Source: Eximiradius proteiniborus (lineage in GTDB: Bacteria > Bacteroidota > Ignavibacteria > Kapaibacteriales > UBA2268). Taken from it: 42,332 bases of DNA. Positions 15,799 to 26,100 of the stretch are shown in pieces. The notes under the pieces are model-generated. The model was not told the origin of the DNA and searched no databases. It worked only from the letters and a program-made list of their open reading frames with translations. A program made the translations under genes and the position numbers. Numbering within the stretch: the stretch's first letter is position 1; each line of letters starts with the position of its first letter. The stretch is taken from assembly GCA_026415495.1 (NCBI GenBank), contig JAOAGZ010000014.1:1-42332 (forward strand), read 5' to 3'.

Positions 15799-16701
15799 CT
15801 AATCAGAAATAGATGTTGATAATGCTATTGACATAAGTTTGCTTTTATCACTATCTGCTCGGGATGTAAGCACAATTGGACAGGCAGCACCAAGAATAGT
15901 TGCTGCAACAGTTGCTCCAGAGAAATATGTAAAACACTTATAGAGAACGTTGCCAACTTCAATATTTGGAACAAAAAGTAAATCTGCATCACCAGCAACA
16001 GGGCTTTCAATTCCTTTGTGTTGAGTTGCTTCGAGAGAAACCGCATTATCAAATGCTAATGGTCCGTCAATGATGCAGCCTTTAAGTTGCTTACGTCTGT
16101 TCATCTGAGTGATAATTGCAGAGTGTAGTGTATTTTCCATTTTGGGATTAACAGTTTCGACTGCACCAAGCAAAGCTACCTTTGGGCAACTAACACCGAT
16201 TTTGTGAAATGCAGAAATTGCATTCCTCAAAATGGAAATTTTTTCTTCGAGAGTTGGGCAAATATTTTGAGCAGCATCAGTGAGTGCAATTACCTTATGG
16301 TATGCAGGCACTTCAAAAAATCCGATATGGCTAAGTAATTCATCTTTTCGCAAGCCTTGCTCACGGTTTAGCACTGCACGAAGAAAATCAGCTGTCGAAA
16401 CAAGTCCTTTCATCAAAATTTGTGCAGCATTTTCTCTAACTAAGCCAACAGCTTTGCAGGCTGCTTTGGCTGGATCCTTCTCATCAATTATTTCAAAATG
16501 TGAAATATCCAATTTCAATTCATCAGCATAATGCTTGATTTTTTCTGTGTTTCCCACTAAAAGTCCATCGACTATTCCTTCTTTTTCAGCAGCAGTAATA
16601 GCTTGAAGAACAGGTTCGTCCTCTGCGGCAGCAACTACAACTTTGCGTTTAGGACGGCTTTTAGCAATTTGCAAAAACAAGTCTAAAGATTTGATTTCCA
16701 T
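15799..16701 (-). CDS. ptb: Phosphate butyryltransferase (phosphotransacylase)
   Basis: Catalyses butyryl-CoA + phosphate to butyryl phosphate + CoA. The 300 residues match the PTA_PTB family: AAAEDEPVLQAITAAEKEGIVDGLLVGN near the N-terminus, ILMKGLVSTADFLRAVLNREQGLR in the middle, then KVALLGAVETVNPKMENT, DGPLAFDNAVS and DADLLFVPNIEVGNVLYK. AGGA is placed before the start. Followed by buk, it forms the ptb-buk module that makes ATP from acyl-CoA at the end of butyrate fermentation or branched-chain amino-acid breakdown. The butyryl-CoA-forming genes are not in this window. Confidence 0.92.
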   Translation of the reverse strand: MEIKSLDLFLQIAKSRPKRKVVVAAAEDEPVLQAITAAEKEGIVDGLLVGNTEKIKHYADELKLDISHFEIIDEKDPAKAACKAVGLVRENAAQILMKGLVSTADFLRAVLNREQGLRKDELLSHIGFFEVPAYHKVIALTDAAQNICPTLEEKISILRNAISAFHKIGVSCPKVALLGAVETVNPKMENTLHSAIITQMNRRKQLKGCIIDGPLAFDNAVSLEATQHKGIESPVAGDADLLFVPNIEVGNVLYKCFTYFSGATVAATILGAACPIVLTSRADSDKSKLMSIALSTSISD

Positions 16702-16965
16702 TAGTTTTTCCTAAATATATTTTGCAAAAATATCATTTCACACAAACAATAAATATACATTATAAGTCCATAATATAAAAGGAAATTCTTAAAATTTACC
16801 GGTTGTAATCGTTATAAATAATTCATAAATACTCAAAAAAATCGAAACAAGCGTAAAAATAAACAATCACGATTATAATTTATTTTGAAAAATAGTTAAT
16901 ATTTTGTAACTTTTCACAAGATTTTGGTTTTAAATAATAAGAAATATAATCTATTCGGAGTATTT

Positions 16966-17487
16966 ATGAAAAAGTTCGTACTAATTTTATTATCGTTTGC
17001 ATTTATCTTTTCATCCTGTAAAGAAGAAAAAGTAGCTCTCTCACCAGAAAGAATCAGAATTGAGAAAGACAAAGTATTGGAAACCATTAAAGCTTTTCAC
17101 ACAGCATACGAAAAGAAAGATTTTGGTGCTATGATCCCAACTTTGGCAGGTGAAGTGGTGTTTTTTGGAACTGATTCTGGTGAAGTGATTACTACTTTTT
17201 CAGATTATAAACAAAAAATGCTCGAACAATGGCAAGAATACGACTTGATGAAGTATGGTGAACCTTACGATGTCTTTATCGAAATGGATCCATATGGTAA
17301 TTTTGCTTCGATAATTTATGGCGTTCAGTTATATGTTAAAAAGCAGAACTTTGAAAACACCTATCAGGTTAGAGCCGCAAGAACCTTACGTCGTGAAAAA
17401 GACAAATGGGTAATTGTAAGTGGTATTGTAAGTATTCCTCGTTCTCCATCAGAGTCGCTGACGGGCGCAAAAAACATTCAACAGTAA
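16966..17487 (+). CDS. Putative lipoprotein with NTF2/SnoaL-like domain
   Basis: The start is taken at the ATG at 16966 (173 residues), with CGGAG six to ten bases upstream; the 14 codons before it in frame have no initiation signal. MKKFVLILLSFAFIFSSC is a lipoprotein signal with Cys18 as the lipidated residue. The body (about 30-165) looks like a cone-shaped NTF2/DUF4440 fold: a helix IKAFHTAYEKKDFGAMIPTLA, FFGTDSGEVITTFSDYKQKMLEQW and a final strand DKWVIVSGIVSIPR. Such proteins include ketosteroid isomerase-like binding proteins; no catalytic residues can be assigned. Single gene flanked by a 264-bp AT-rich spacer and a terminator. Confidence 0.75.
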   Translation: MKKFVLILLSFAFIFSSCKEEKVALSPERIRIEKDKVLETIKAFHTAYEKKDFGAMIPTLAGEVVFFGTDSGEVITTFSDYKQKMLEQWQEYDLMKYGEPYDVFIEMDPYGNFASIIYGVQLYVKKQNFENTYQVRAARTLRREKDKWVIVSGIVSIPRSPSESLTGAKNIQQ

Positions 17488-17512
17488 CTAAATAACAAAA
17501 TTCTTATCAAAA

Positions 17513-17547
17513 GAGGCTGCCTTTATGATAGGCAGCCTCTATTTTTT
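17513..17547 (+). terminator. Intrinsic terminator after the NTF2-like lipoprotein gene
   Basis: Perfect 9-bp stem GAGGCTGCC (17513-17521) with GGCAGCCTC (17531-17539), a 9-nt loop and then TATTTTTT. It lies between this gene and the convergent hcp. Confidence 0.93.
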
Positions 17548-17563
17548 AGGTATTTGAAGTTTT

Positions 17564-19192
17564 TTATACGCTGAGTATTTCTTTCATATCTTGTTCGGCT
17601 GTTGTTATCGGTGCAATATTATATGTTTTTACAAGAAAATCAATAATTTCAGGTTCTAAAAATGCTGGAAGCGACGGACCAAGTTTAATGTTTTTGATAC
17701 CTAAGTATAGGAGAGTAAGCAAAATTGCAACAGCCTTTTGTTCGTACCACGAGAGAATTAAAGAAAGCGGCAGACTATTCACGTCAGTTTTGAAGGCTTC
17801 AGCTAATGCTATCGCTATTTTAATAGCAGAATATGCATCGTTGCATTGACCAACATCAAGTAGACGAGGCAAACCAGCAACTTCACCAAATTCAAATTTA
17901 TTGAAGCGGTATTTTCCGCAAGCAAGTGTCAATATAATTGTATTTTGGGGAGCACTCGTTGCAAATTCTGTATAATAATTCCTTCCGCTTTTTGCCCCAT
18001 CACAACCTCCTATCAGGAAGAAATGTTTTATTTCTCCATTTTTTACTGCTTCAACGACTTTATCCGCAACTCCTAATACTGCATTATGAGCAAATCCAGT
18101 CATAGTGTATTTCTCTTCAGCATCTTCAATAAAACCTTCGCAAGCAAGTGCTTCTTCAATTAACTCCGAATAGTCATAATTTTTTATGTGACGAACACCT
18201 TCCCAAGCAACAAGTCCTGATGTAAAAATACGTTTTTTATAACTTTCGCGAGGTTTTTGAATACAGTTTGTTGTCATTAGAATTGCCCCAGGAAACTCTT
18301 CAAACTCCTTTTGTTGATCCTGCCAAGCTCCACCATAATTTCCGACAAGATGTTTGTATTTTTTTAGTTCAGGATAACCGTGTGCTGGCAACATTTCTCC
18401 GTGTGTATAGATGTTAATACCTTTACCTTCTGTTTGTTTAAGCAGTTCGTGTAAATCTTTCAAATCATGTCCTGATACTAAAATTGCCTTTCCTTTGATC
18501 GGTGTAATTCTTACTTTAGTTGGAACAGGATGTCCATAAGACCCTGTGTTTGCTCTATCAAGCAATTCCATTACTCGATAATTCAATTCTCCAACTTTAA
18601 GAGCCATCGGGACTAATTCATCGAGATTATGCTCGTAATTCATAAAATCGACAACTTCTATAATTTCATCAAGCAATTTATCATCTGTGTAGCCAAGTAT
18701 ATATGCATGGTCTGCATATGCCGCCAAACCTTTAATTCCATAAATAATTAATTCTTCCATCCCCGCCACAATACGTCCAACTTCTTCTTTACGCTTTTCA
18801 ATTGAAATAGTATCTCCAAATTCAAGCATTAATTCATCATCATCTATAAATTGAAATTTCTCTGATTTGCGAATATGAGATATATCTTCTTCTGCATTAT
18901 AATTTTTTCTCAATTCTTCAATCATTTCAGAAATTTTTCGAGTTACTTCTTTCACACGTGAAGCATCAAAATTGACATTAGTAACAGTTGTGAATAATCC
19001 TTCAATGATAGCAATTTTGTGTTCAAGACGTATTTGGCTGTTCCCTTTCATCTTGTTCACGTAATATGCAAGCCCTTTGATTGCAAACATCAAAACATCT
19101 TGAAAGATTGCGGTTTTGTTGTCTTTGCCGCAAACTCCTACATTAGTATGGCAACCACCTTTTCCTGTTTGTTCACATTGATAGCAAAACAT
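17564..19192 (-). CDS. hcp: Hybrid cluster protein / hydroxylamine reductase
   Basis: Hcp carries a [4Fe-4S] and a hybrid [4Fe-2O-2S] cluster and acts in defence against nitric oxide and hydroxylamine; its physiological reaction is likely NO reduction to N2O, with in vitro hydroxylamine reduction. The N-terminal cluster has Cys3, 6, 14 and 21, the short-spaced class I pattern of anaerobes. Hybrid-cluster ligand motifs are present: GHDLKDL, TTNCIQ, GGCDGAK, LACGKYRFN, DVGQCNDAYSA and SWYEQKAV. The 542-residue length is normal. AAGGAG precedes the ATG. It is 11 bp after a ferredoxin gene, its probable electron donor. Confidence 0.97.
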   Translation of the reverse strand: MFCYQCEQTGKGGCHTNVGVCGKDNKTAIFQDVLMFAIKGLAYYVNKMKGNSQIRLEHKIAIIEGLFTTVTNVNFDASRVKEVTRKISEMIEELRKNYNAEEDISHIRKSEKFQFIDDDELMLEFGDTISIEKRKEEVGRIVAGMEELIIYGIKGLAAYADHAYILGYTDDKLLDEIIEVVDFMNYEHNLDELVPMALKVGELNYRVMELLDRANTGSYGHPVPTKVRITPIKGKAILVSGHDLKDLHELLKQTEGKGINIYTHGEMLPAHGYPELKKYKHLVGNYGGAWQDQQKEFEEFPGAILMTTNCIQKPRESYKKRIFTSGLVAWEGVRHIKNYDYSELIEEALACEGFIEDAEEKYTMTGFAHNAVLGVADKVVEAVKNGEIKHFFLIGGCDGAKSGRNYYTEFATSAPQNTIILTLACGKYRFNKFEFGEVAGLPRLLDVGQCNDAYSAIKIAIALAEAFKTDVNSLPLSLILSWYEQKAVAILLTLLYLGIKNIKLGPSLPAFLEPEIIDFLVKTYNIAPITTAEQDMKEILSV

Positions 19193-19203
19193 TGATTTTC
19201 TCC

Positions 19204-20052
19204 TTAATTTTTAAATAAAATTTGTTTGTTTATTAGTTCACCTTCTACTGAAAGAATGTGTTCTTCAATTGTTAGATTTTGTTTGCCACTCATTCGGGCT
19301 GCTTCAACTGTAATGTAACTAAGTCCACCACAACAAGGAACTTCTATTCTTACAACAATAATTTTAGGTATTTCGTTGTGCTCAAAAATTGCCGCTAATT
19401 TGGGAATATATGGTTCTGTCCTATCAAGCTTTGGACAGGCAACGACAACACTTCTGTTCTTTATATATTCTTCGTGAACATTAGCACTTACTATTGGACC
19501 GCACGTAGACATTATTACCATTTCGCGTCCGTTGAAAAACGAAGCTATCGGATTTACCAAATGAAGCTGAACAGGCCATTGCTCTAATTGTGATGGTATT
19601 CTTTCTCTCTTATTTTCTAAAGATTCTGTTTTAGGTCGCTTGATTTCTCTTGCCATCGAACCCGGGCAACCACAAGCCATTGTATTTTTCTTGTCTTCCA
19701 GTTCGACTTTTACCCCTTTTTCTTTCAAATAATCCATTGCTTGATTAAAATAGAGCATTTCATTGTGATCTTTTAAATGCTTTAAGTGTGCTTCCAATAC
19801 TTTCATAGAATTTTCATTCAATAATTTTTCGACTACTTTTATTTCATCATAAGCTTCTGCTTCACGTTCAATAACAGTTATTGCTCCTTCGGGGCATTCA
19901 CCAATACATGCTCCAAGACCATCACAAAATATTTCGTTAATAAGCCGGGCTTTTCCATTAATAATCTGGATTGCACCTTCGTTGCAAGCAGTTACGCAAA
20001 TACCACAACCGTTGCATTTTTCATCATCGATTTGTATTACTTTTCTTAACAT
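19204..20052 (-). CDS. 4Fe-4S ferredoxin-type protein, Hcp partner
   Basis: 282 residues. The first cluster motif is complete (Cys13, 16, 19, 23). The second, CDGLGACIGECP, has Cys43, 49 and 53 but Leu46 where the second Cys would be, a substitution typical of this Hcp-linked family. A long C-terminal part adds further cysteines: MACGCPGS near 130, MSTCGPIV, VACPKLD and VPCCGGLSY, which may bind another cluster. This family commonly sits beside hcp and probably delivers electrons to it. AAGGAG lies before the ATG, and the gene is the first of the operon, with repeated motifs in its upstream region. Confidence 0.85.
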   Translation of the reverse strand: MLRKVIQIDDEKCNGCGICVTACNEGAIQIINGKARLINEIFCDGLGACIGECPEGAITVIEREAEAYDEIKVVEKLLNENSMKVLEAHLKHLKDHNEMLYFNQAMDYLKEKGVKVELEDKKNTMACGCPGSMAREIKRPKTESLENKRERIPSQLEQWPVQLHLVNPIASFFNGREMVIMSTCGPIVSANVHEEYIKNRSVVVACPKLDRTEPYIPKLAAIFEHNEIPKIIVVRIEVPCCGGLSYITVEAARMSGKQNLTIEEHILSVEGELINKQILFKN

Positions 20053-20068
20053 TTTTTCTCCTTTTTAT

Positions 20069-20118
20069 AATCAGATAAAAAAATCTGATATTAAAAACGA
20101 ACTAAAAAATCTGATATT
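20069..20118 (-). promoter_or_regulatory. Candidate operator region of the ferredoxin-hcp operon
   Basis: ATCAGAT (20070-20076) and ATCTGAT (20083-20089) form an inverted repeat with a 6-nt A spacer, and a second copy of ATCTGATATT lies at 20109-20118, exactly 26 bp from the first copy (20083-20092). The region is directly upstream of the operon start. hcp operons are usually under nitrosative-stress regulators (HcpR, NsrR or similar); I cannot match this motif to a known one. The tract is very AT-rich. Confidence 0.45.
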
Positions 20119-20128
20119 GTAAAAATAA

Positions 20129-20165
20129 AAAAAATTCCTGAATTTTTTCAAAACAGGAATTTTTT
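20129..20165 (-). terminator. Intrinsic terminator after the ferredoxin promoter region, serving sprA
   Basis: Perfect 12-bp stem AAAAAATTCCTG (20129-20140) with CAGGAATTTTTT (20154-20165) and a 13-nt loop, 28 bp beyond the sprA stop on the minus strand. The minus-strand 3' side is T-rich. Confidence 0.88.
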
Positions 20166-20192
20166 ATTCGAGAATATTATTATTGTAATGAA

Positions 20193-23100
20193 TTATCTAC
20201 CGCCAGCAATTGAGATTCGAATATCTAATCCAACTTGTGTTGTATGGAAACCAGGTTGGGCGGCACCTTCGTTGAATGTTCCTTCGTATCGGAAGAATAA
20301 AGAAGCTGTAACGCGGTTACTCATCGAGTAACGTGCTCGAGGCTCAACAATAATCTGCTTATTACCCGTTAGTGTTCTACCATTTTTATTTTTCCCGGTA
20401 AAACTCGAACGGTCTAATACATCAAAAGTAGTATTTGAATTATCTTTAAAAGTAAATAGAAAACTATATTCCAAATCGTTTTGTAAACGAATACCAAAGA
20501 GAGGAAACTCGAATCCACGTTTCATATAGCTTGCTTGGGCTGTGATTTCGTTAGTAGTTTGCTTGGAAATTGTAGAACGTCCTGCAGCATTCAATTGATA
20601 GGATGTTTGCGACACCCATTTTATATTTGCCGTAAGTTGTCCATCGAATTTATCTTCATCAAAATTTGCTGTAACGCCAACTACTGGATTAAAACCATAT
20701 TGCACAATTTGGTTCTGCACGGAACGGCCGTTATCTGTAGTAGAAGCGCTCTCCTGATAAGTCGAAGTATAAACGTGATCAACCGTAACTTTTTTAACAT
20801 AATCTTTCCAGAAATTATATTTTTCGAGCCCTTCCCAACGAATCCCATAGTTCAGACTTGGCAAGAATTTACCAACTTTTCCACCAGTAAGTGAAAACAT
20901 CTCAAGCCCTTCATAGAAAGATCTATTTAGTGCTTCAAGTAATTTCTGATTTTTGCTAACCGTATCAAGGTTGGAATTTATTATTCCTGCTTTCCTCTGA
21001 TTATATAGTTCAACAACGTGTTCAATTGTATTATTGAATGGGTTGAAACCAAAAATAGTTGGAAAAGTAATAAATGTTCGATTAAATGTTTCGGTTACAA
21101 TTACATTACGTGGATGTGGATGACCAAATTCATCAGTTTCAATAGTTTGATTTCTGTTGTATCCCTTAGAAGTTTTCCAATTGATATCGAGTGTTGCTCC
21201 TTCCCACAATGGACGTGATGTTCTCATTTCTAATGTAGAATTTTGAGCGAAATTTTCCTGTAGAACAGCATTTGGTGGACGTCTTCCTTTGCTTGTTTTG
21301 AAACCAAAATATGGGAATTTGTTGCTTCCAGTCATCTGAAAATCACCGTGTGGCGAACTAACTAACCCTAATTGGTATGGGGTAGATGGTCCAAACATTT
21401 CAATGCTCTGTCTTCCTAAAAAGTTTCTTGCCCAGACATTCGAAAGCCCTGTGCCACCAAATACACCTGGATTTTGTGCGGAATTTGTTTGATTAAATGT
21501 AAAGTCTAACTTTTCCCAATCTAAAAATATAGTTTTGAAGAATTTAGCTATTCCACCTAAATTATTGCTGCTACTTGTATCGGGCTGTCCGAAGCGACGA
21601 CCTATTGGTTGGGATTTAATTCCAAACCATTCATCTGACATAGCTTTTAGTTTAATAGATTGATTTATTCGAATATTGTTGTTAAAGCCAGCTGATTTTG
21701 CAATATCTCGAATTGCTGGATCCTGCTGGAGCGGATTATTCCAATTGTATGTTGTATTGAAAGCACCAGAGATATCAAAATATGCAGCAATATTAGCAAT
21801 TTTAGGTAAAATAGGTTTGAAATTGACAGAAAAATTTTGTGAATGTAAATTATTTTTTCCTAAATCAATAAATTTATCTTTAAAGAATATTTGCCTTGCA
21901 ATTTCACTTCCAGTGCGTTGTCGTCCAAATTCATCTAATTCAAACGGGACAAGTGTCGAATTTGTAGCAAAATTATAATCAATTATTGGATTAATAAAGC
22001 CACCTTCGATAAGTTTCCAATTGAAGCCTGCTGTTCGATTTGCAGTAAAATCACGAATAACAGGGCTTGGAAAATCTAAAAATCTTGACTGCTCTGTTGC
22101 CCGCCGGCGGGACATATCAAGACCAGCAGTGAAATTTGATGGTAGTAAACTAATTTTCCAATTTTTATAAGAACCAAAAAATGGAGCGTCGCCTATCCAT
22201 GTCAAAGGAGTAAATGTTAGCAATGCCGGAATAGGCAAAGCATACTGTAAATTCAAACGCCAAATCCAGTTGAAACGTTGCCTGTATAGCGAGGAACGTT
22301 CAAACTCCTGAGCGTAAGAGTAGCCAATAGTAACTCGGTTGAAAGTTTCGCTGATTAGCCAGTGTTGAATAGGAATTCCAAGTCGAACCCCTGTAAGTGC
22401 CCAGCTATCCTGCACTTTTAGTGATTGAGACGATGTTTTAACTTCCTGGGCTGCACGATTTGCATCTTCTTCTGATAATCCGGCAGCACGAGCTCGTTCA
22501 TAGGCTGCACGGGCAGCTTCGTTTAAGTTTACATCAGAATTTGCTTGATACACAGGTTTATCGTTGAATTCTGCGTGTGTGTAAGTGATAGGCAGTTTCA
22601 TTTGTGAAAAACTTTTTGGTGCAAATCTTTCAAGATTGCCATTCATCGAGATATTCCAGTTAGTTGAGTGCAGTCTGTTCCCGAAACGTTCCTCAATTCG
22701 GTGGAAATTTGGTTGATATGTGCTAAAAGTGGCATCTATTGAACCTAAGTCTGCAAGTTGCATATTAAAGCCGGCAACACCTGCCCAGTCATTCGAAGAT
22801 TCTGGATCTAATAGGCGAAGTTCATTAATCCACATAGTAGTGGAAAGCTCTTGAAAAGCATCTGATGGATTTGCAATACCAATACCAAAAAATTGAACAC
22901 GAGTAAGAATAGGATTTCCTTTTATTGCAAATGTAGCAAGTGGATCATTTGGGACTGGGAAAACTTGCTTACTCCATTGCAACGATGTATCTCGAATTTG
23001 TTTTATTGCAGTTAATTCCGATAGCTTTATTTCAATATCCTGCCATCCTTGTAACAAAGGTCTTCTGTATTCATAATAGTTAGCTGAATCTATTCCAAAA

Positions 23101-26100
23101 CGAATTAATGCGTACGCTTTTGCTTTTGCACCTGCCACCATATTCGATGGCATTGAACCATCGCCGTGTATAAAAAATTTGAGCTTTTTATAATAGAAAA
23201 TATCCATTGCGCGGAAAAATCTTACTGCCATTCTTTCTTCGCCCCAACGAAGATTACGCACCGATAAAGACAATGATTGTTCATTAAGCCGAATATCTTG
23301 TGTCGGATCAGGATTGTTCAGCAATCGAGGTGCTTTTACTCCCGGTGGCATAGTATAAAAGTCTGGTTCACCTGAATTTTCCCATAGATTTACAAATGAA
23401 ACTGAAAGAACACTATCATTTGGTGGAACATCAGATAAATTGTGTGAACGCAGCCATTGAGAACCAACTAAACGCCAATCAGCTATTTCTCCACGAAATA
23501 CTCCACCTTGAAAACGCAATCTCACATATTGAATATTGGAAAATTGAGGATTTCCAACAAACGATTTTGGTTTTCTGATAGGAATTCTATATAAATACCA
23601 GCCTTTTTCCGGATTACCGCCAACAATTTGAGGATTGTTATTAGGATCAGGTAAAATATCTACTTCATAAGTAAAATAAGAATTATCAAGGTTAATCTGT
23701 AATCCATTGTTTGGGTTCATTGCTTCTTTATCTGGAAATTGCCCTAATTCCGAAACGCTGGCATTACCTTCGAAATTGTTATAGAATTCAAAATCGGATT
23801 CACCTCTATCCTGATCGTTTTTATTGAAATTAAAACGATAATTATCTCTTGCCGGATCATTTTCTAAATTCAATGGATAAGGATATTCCTCTTTTTCGTT
23901 TTTATCGTCAGTTGCGTCAATTCCAACATCTTCACCGGGGTCTATTATATTGTTTGGGAAAGGATTGGCTTGTGTTATGCCATCTTCACTGTTTGGTATC
24001 CCATTAGGAATAATGTCTTCGCTGATTTGCCCCAAATCAATATACATTTTTGTGTTTCCCGGATCCCACTGCCCGACTCTCATCATAATTTCTATGTATT
24101 CGATATTTTCATTATCGAAATTGGTGTTGAAAGAAGAAAGCAAGCGGGTCATTCCAGCCCAAATTTTCGGTTTATTTTGTGGATTGGAAGCAAAATCATT
24201 ATTAGGATCGTATTGCGGATTAATTGGATCTAAAAATTCTGGATTTTTATTATATATGCCTCGTTTTCCGTGCTCGAAAACAATATTGAGCGGATTAATA
24301 TTCATCTTTCCTTGTTGATAAGATTTGTTTTTCGGATATACTTCACGTATAGGAACACGAGGAATAAAATATTGATACCAGAACATTTTAGCGCGGTAGT
24401 TGGTTCTGCCTTCTGCTGATGAATCAATAGAAATATCTTCTGGTGGGGCAGAATGTTGCCACTGGGATGGTATTAGTCCCAAAGGAATATATCTTTGTGC
24501 TCCTTCAAAATCATCAACATAAACTACTGGTAAATTATTGTCTGATGAAATTTCAGAACGCCTTTTATTAGGTTCAGGCATAATCATTGCCCATTCGCCT
24601 TTTAGAGACATTGATGAGGGTGCTTTTGTGTCGTAAAAAGGCAGTAAATCAAGGGCTTTTGTTAGCCAAGGTGCATTCCAGTTAGCTCGTCCATCGAAAC
24701 CAAACATAAAGTTCGAAACAGGTTCATCTCCCAACCGGACTCTATCGATAACAGCAGATTGGTCGTAATACATCATAGTCATACCAAGTCCAGCATTGGC
24801 ATTTCTGGATTTCCAAAGATTTAAGTCTGCTCTTAATCCGGCAAGTGTTTTAGTTGCAACATTGAAAATATCGTGCTGTTCATATTCTACTCTTAAATTT
24901 GCATTTGGAAGAGAGGCTCTTGGGTTTCTAATTGTAACAACACCAGAATAATAATCCACTACATAATCCTCATATTCCCGCAAAGGAACACCGTCCAGAG
25001 TTACTCTAACGCTATTTGGTGGGAGTGAAAATGCATTTAAAGCAATTCTATTTGTTTGCCGCCCTGAAACTTCACCGCTTATGACAAATCTATCTCTTGC
25101 TGTATTTCTTCTGGCAGCATCGTATGTGGTATCGTAAACTTGGTCGAAAGTGTATATTTCTGCTATTTCGGGTGTTCCCAGTTTTCCAAAATACCGCCTT
25201 AATCCATCGGAGAATGGCTTAACGTGCGGCAAAGTGATTTCGCCGCGAATTGGATCAAAAAACGGTGGTCTCAGATCAAACTGCCCATCAGGAGGCACTG
25301 CACCAGTAGAATTATTGACTTGGTCGACACCAAAAATTGTAACTAATTTATCTGTTGCACCTTCTATTAAGTCAGTCGAATCATTTGTTTGTCTAAAATA
25401 CCATATCCCAATTTTTGTTTCCGAAATATTAACATTTGAAGCATTTATTGAATATTTGTTTTTCATTTGCCTGTCCCAAAGGATTTTGTATCCAGGGACA
25501 AGGTTGGGACGATATATAAGCTTGAGAATTAAAGTATCACGTTCACCCACCATATCTGAAAATTTTCCATAATAAATGTCGTCGTTAGGATCGGGAGTTT
25601 CTCCCTCGATACGGTAAACAACACCATAAGTGCGATCCTGACGTAAGTTATAAATCGTTAAGGTGCCAAGATTATAATCGATATGGTATTTTGTAGAATC
25701 AAGCAAAATAAATCTGCCTCGTTCTACTAAACCAGCCTGAATAGGTCTGTTCTTATCGGCAGATGTCCAGTCTTCACCCTGTCTTAGCTTTTTGCCGGGC
25801 AAATCAGCAATAGCAACGGCATTAGCTACAAGTGGATTCGAAATTTCAGTTATTGCTTCCCAAACCTCGATTTGCTTAATTCTAAGATTTGCAGCACTTT
25901 TAGGAATGATAGGTGTTGTGTTTTTGAAATATTCATTATATACTTCCCAATAAGCAGTATCTAAAAAGAAATGATTTTTTGCGTAATCATAAGGACGTAT
26001 TGAGAAATACTGCTTGCTTGCTCCACCACGAACATCAACGTATTTTCTTTGCCCACGTCTTTGAGAAAACACTGATTTCAAGAACAAAGGCCCAAACTGG

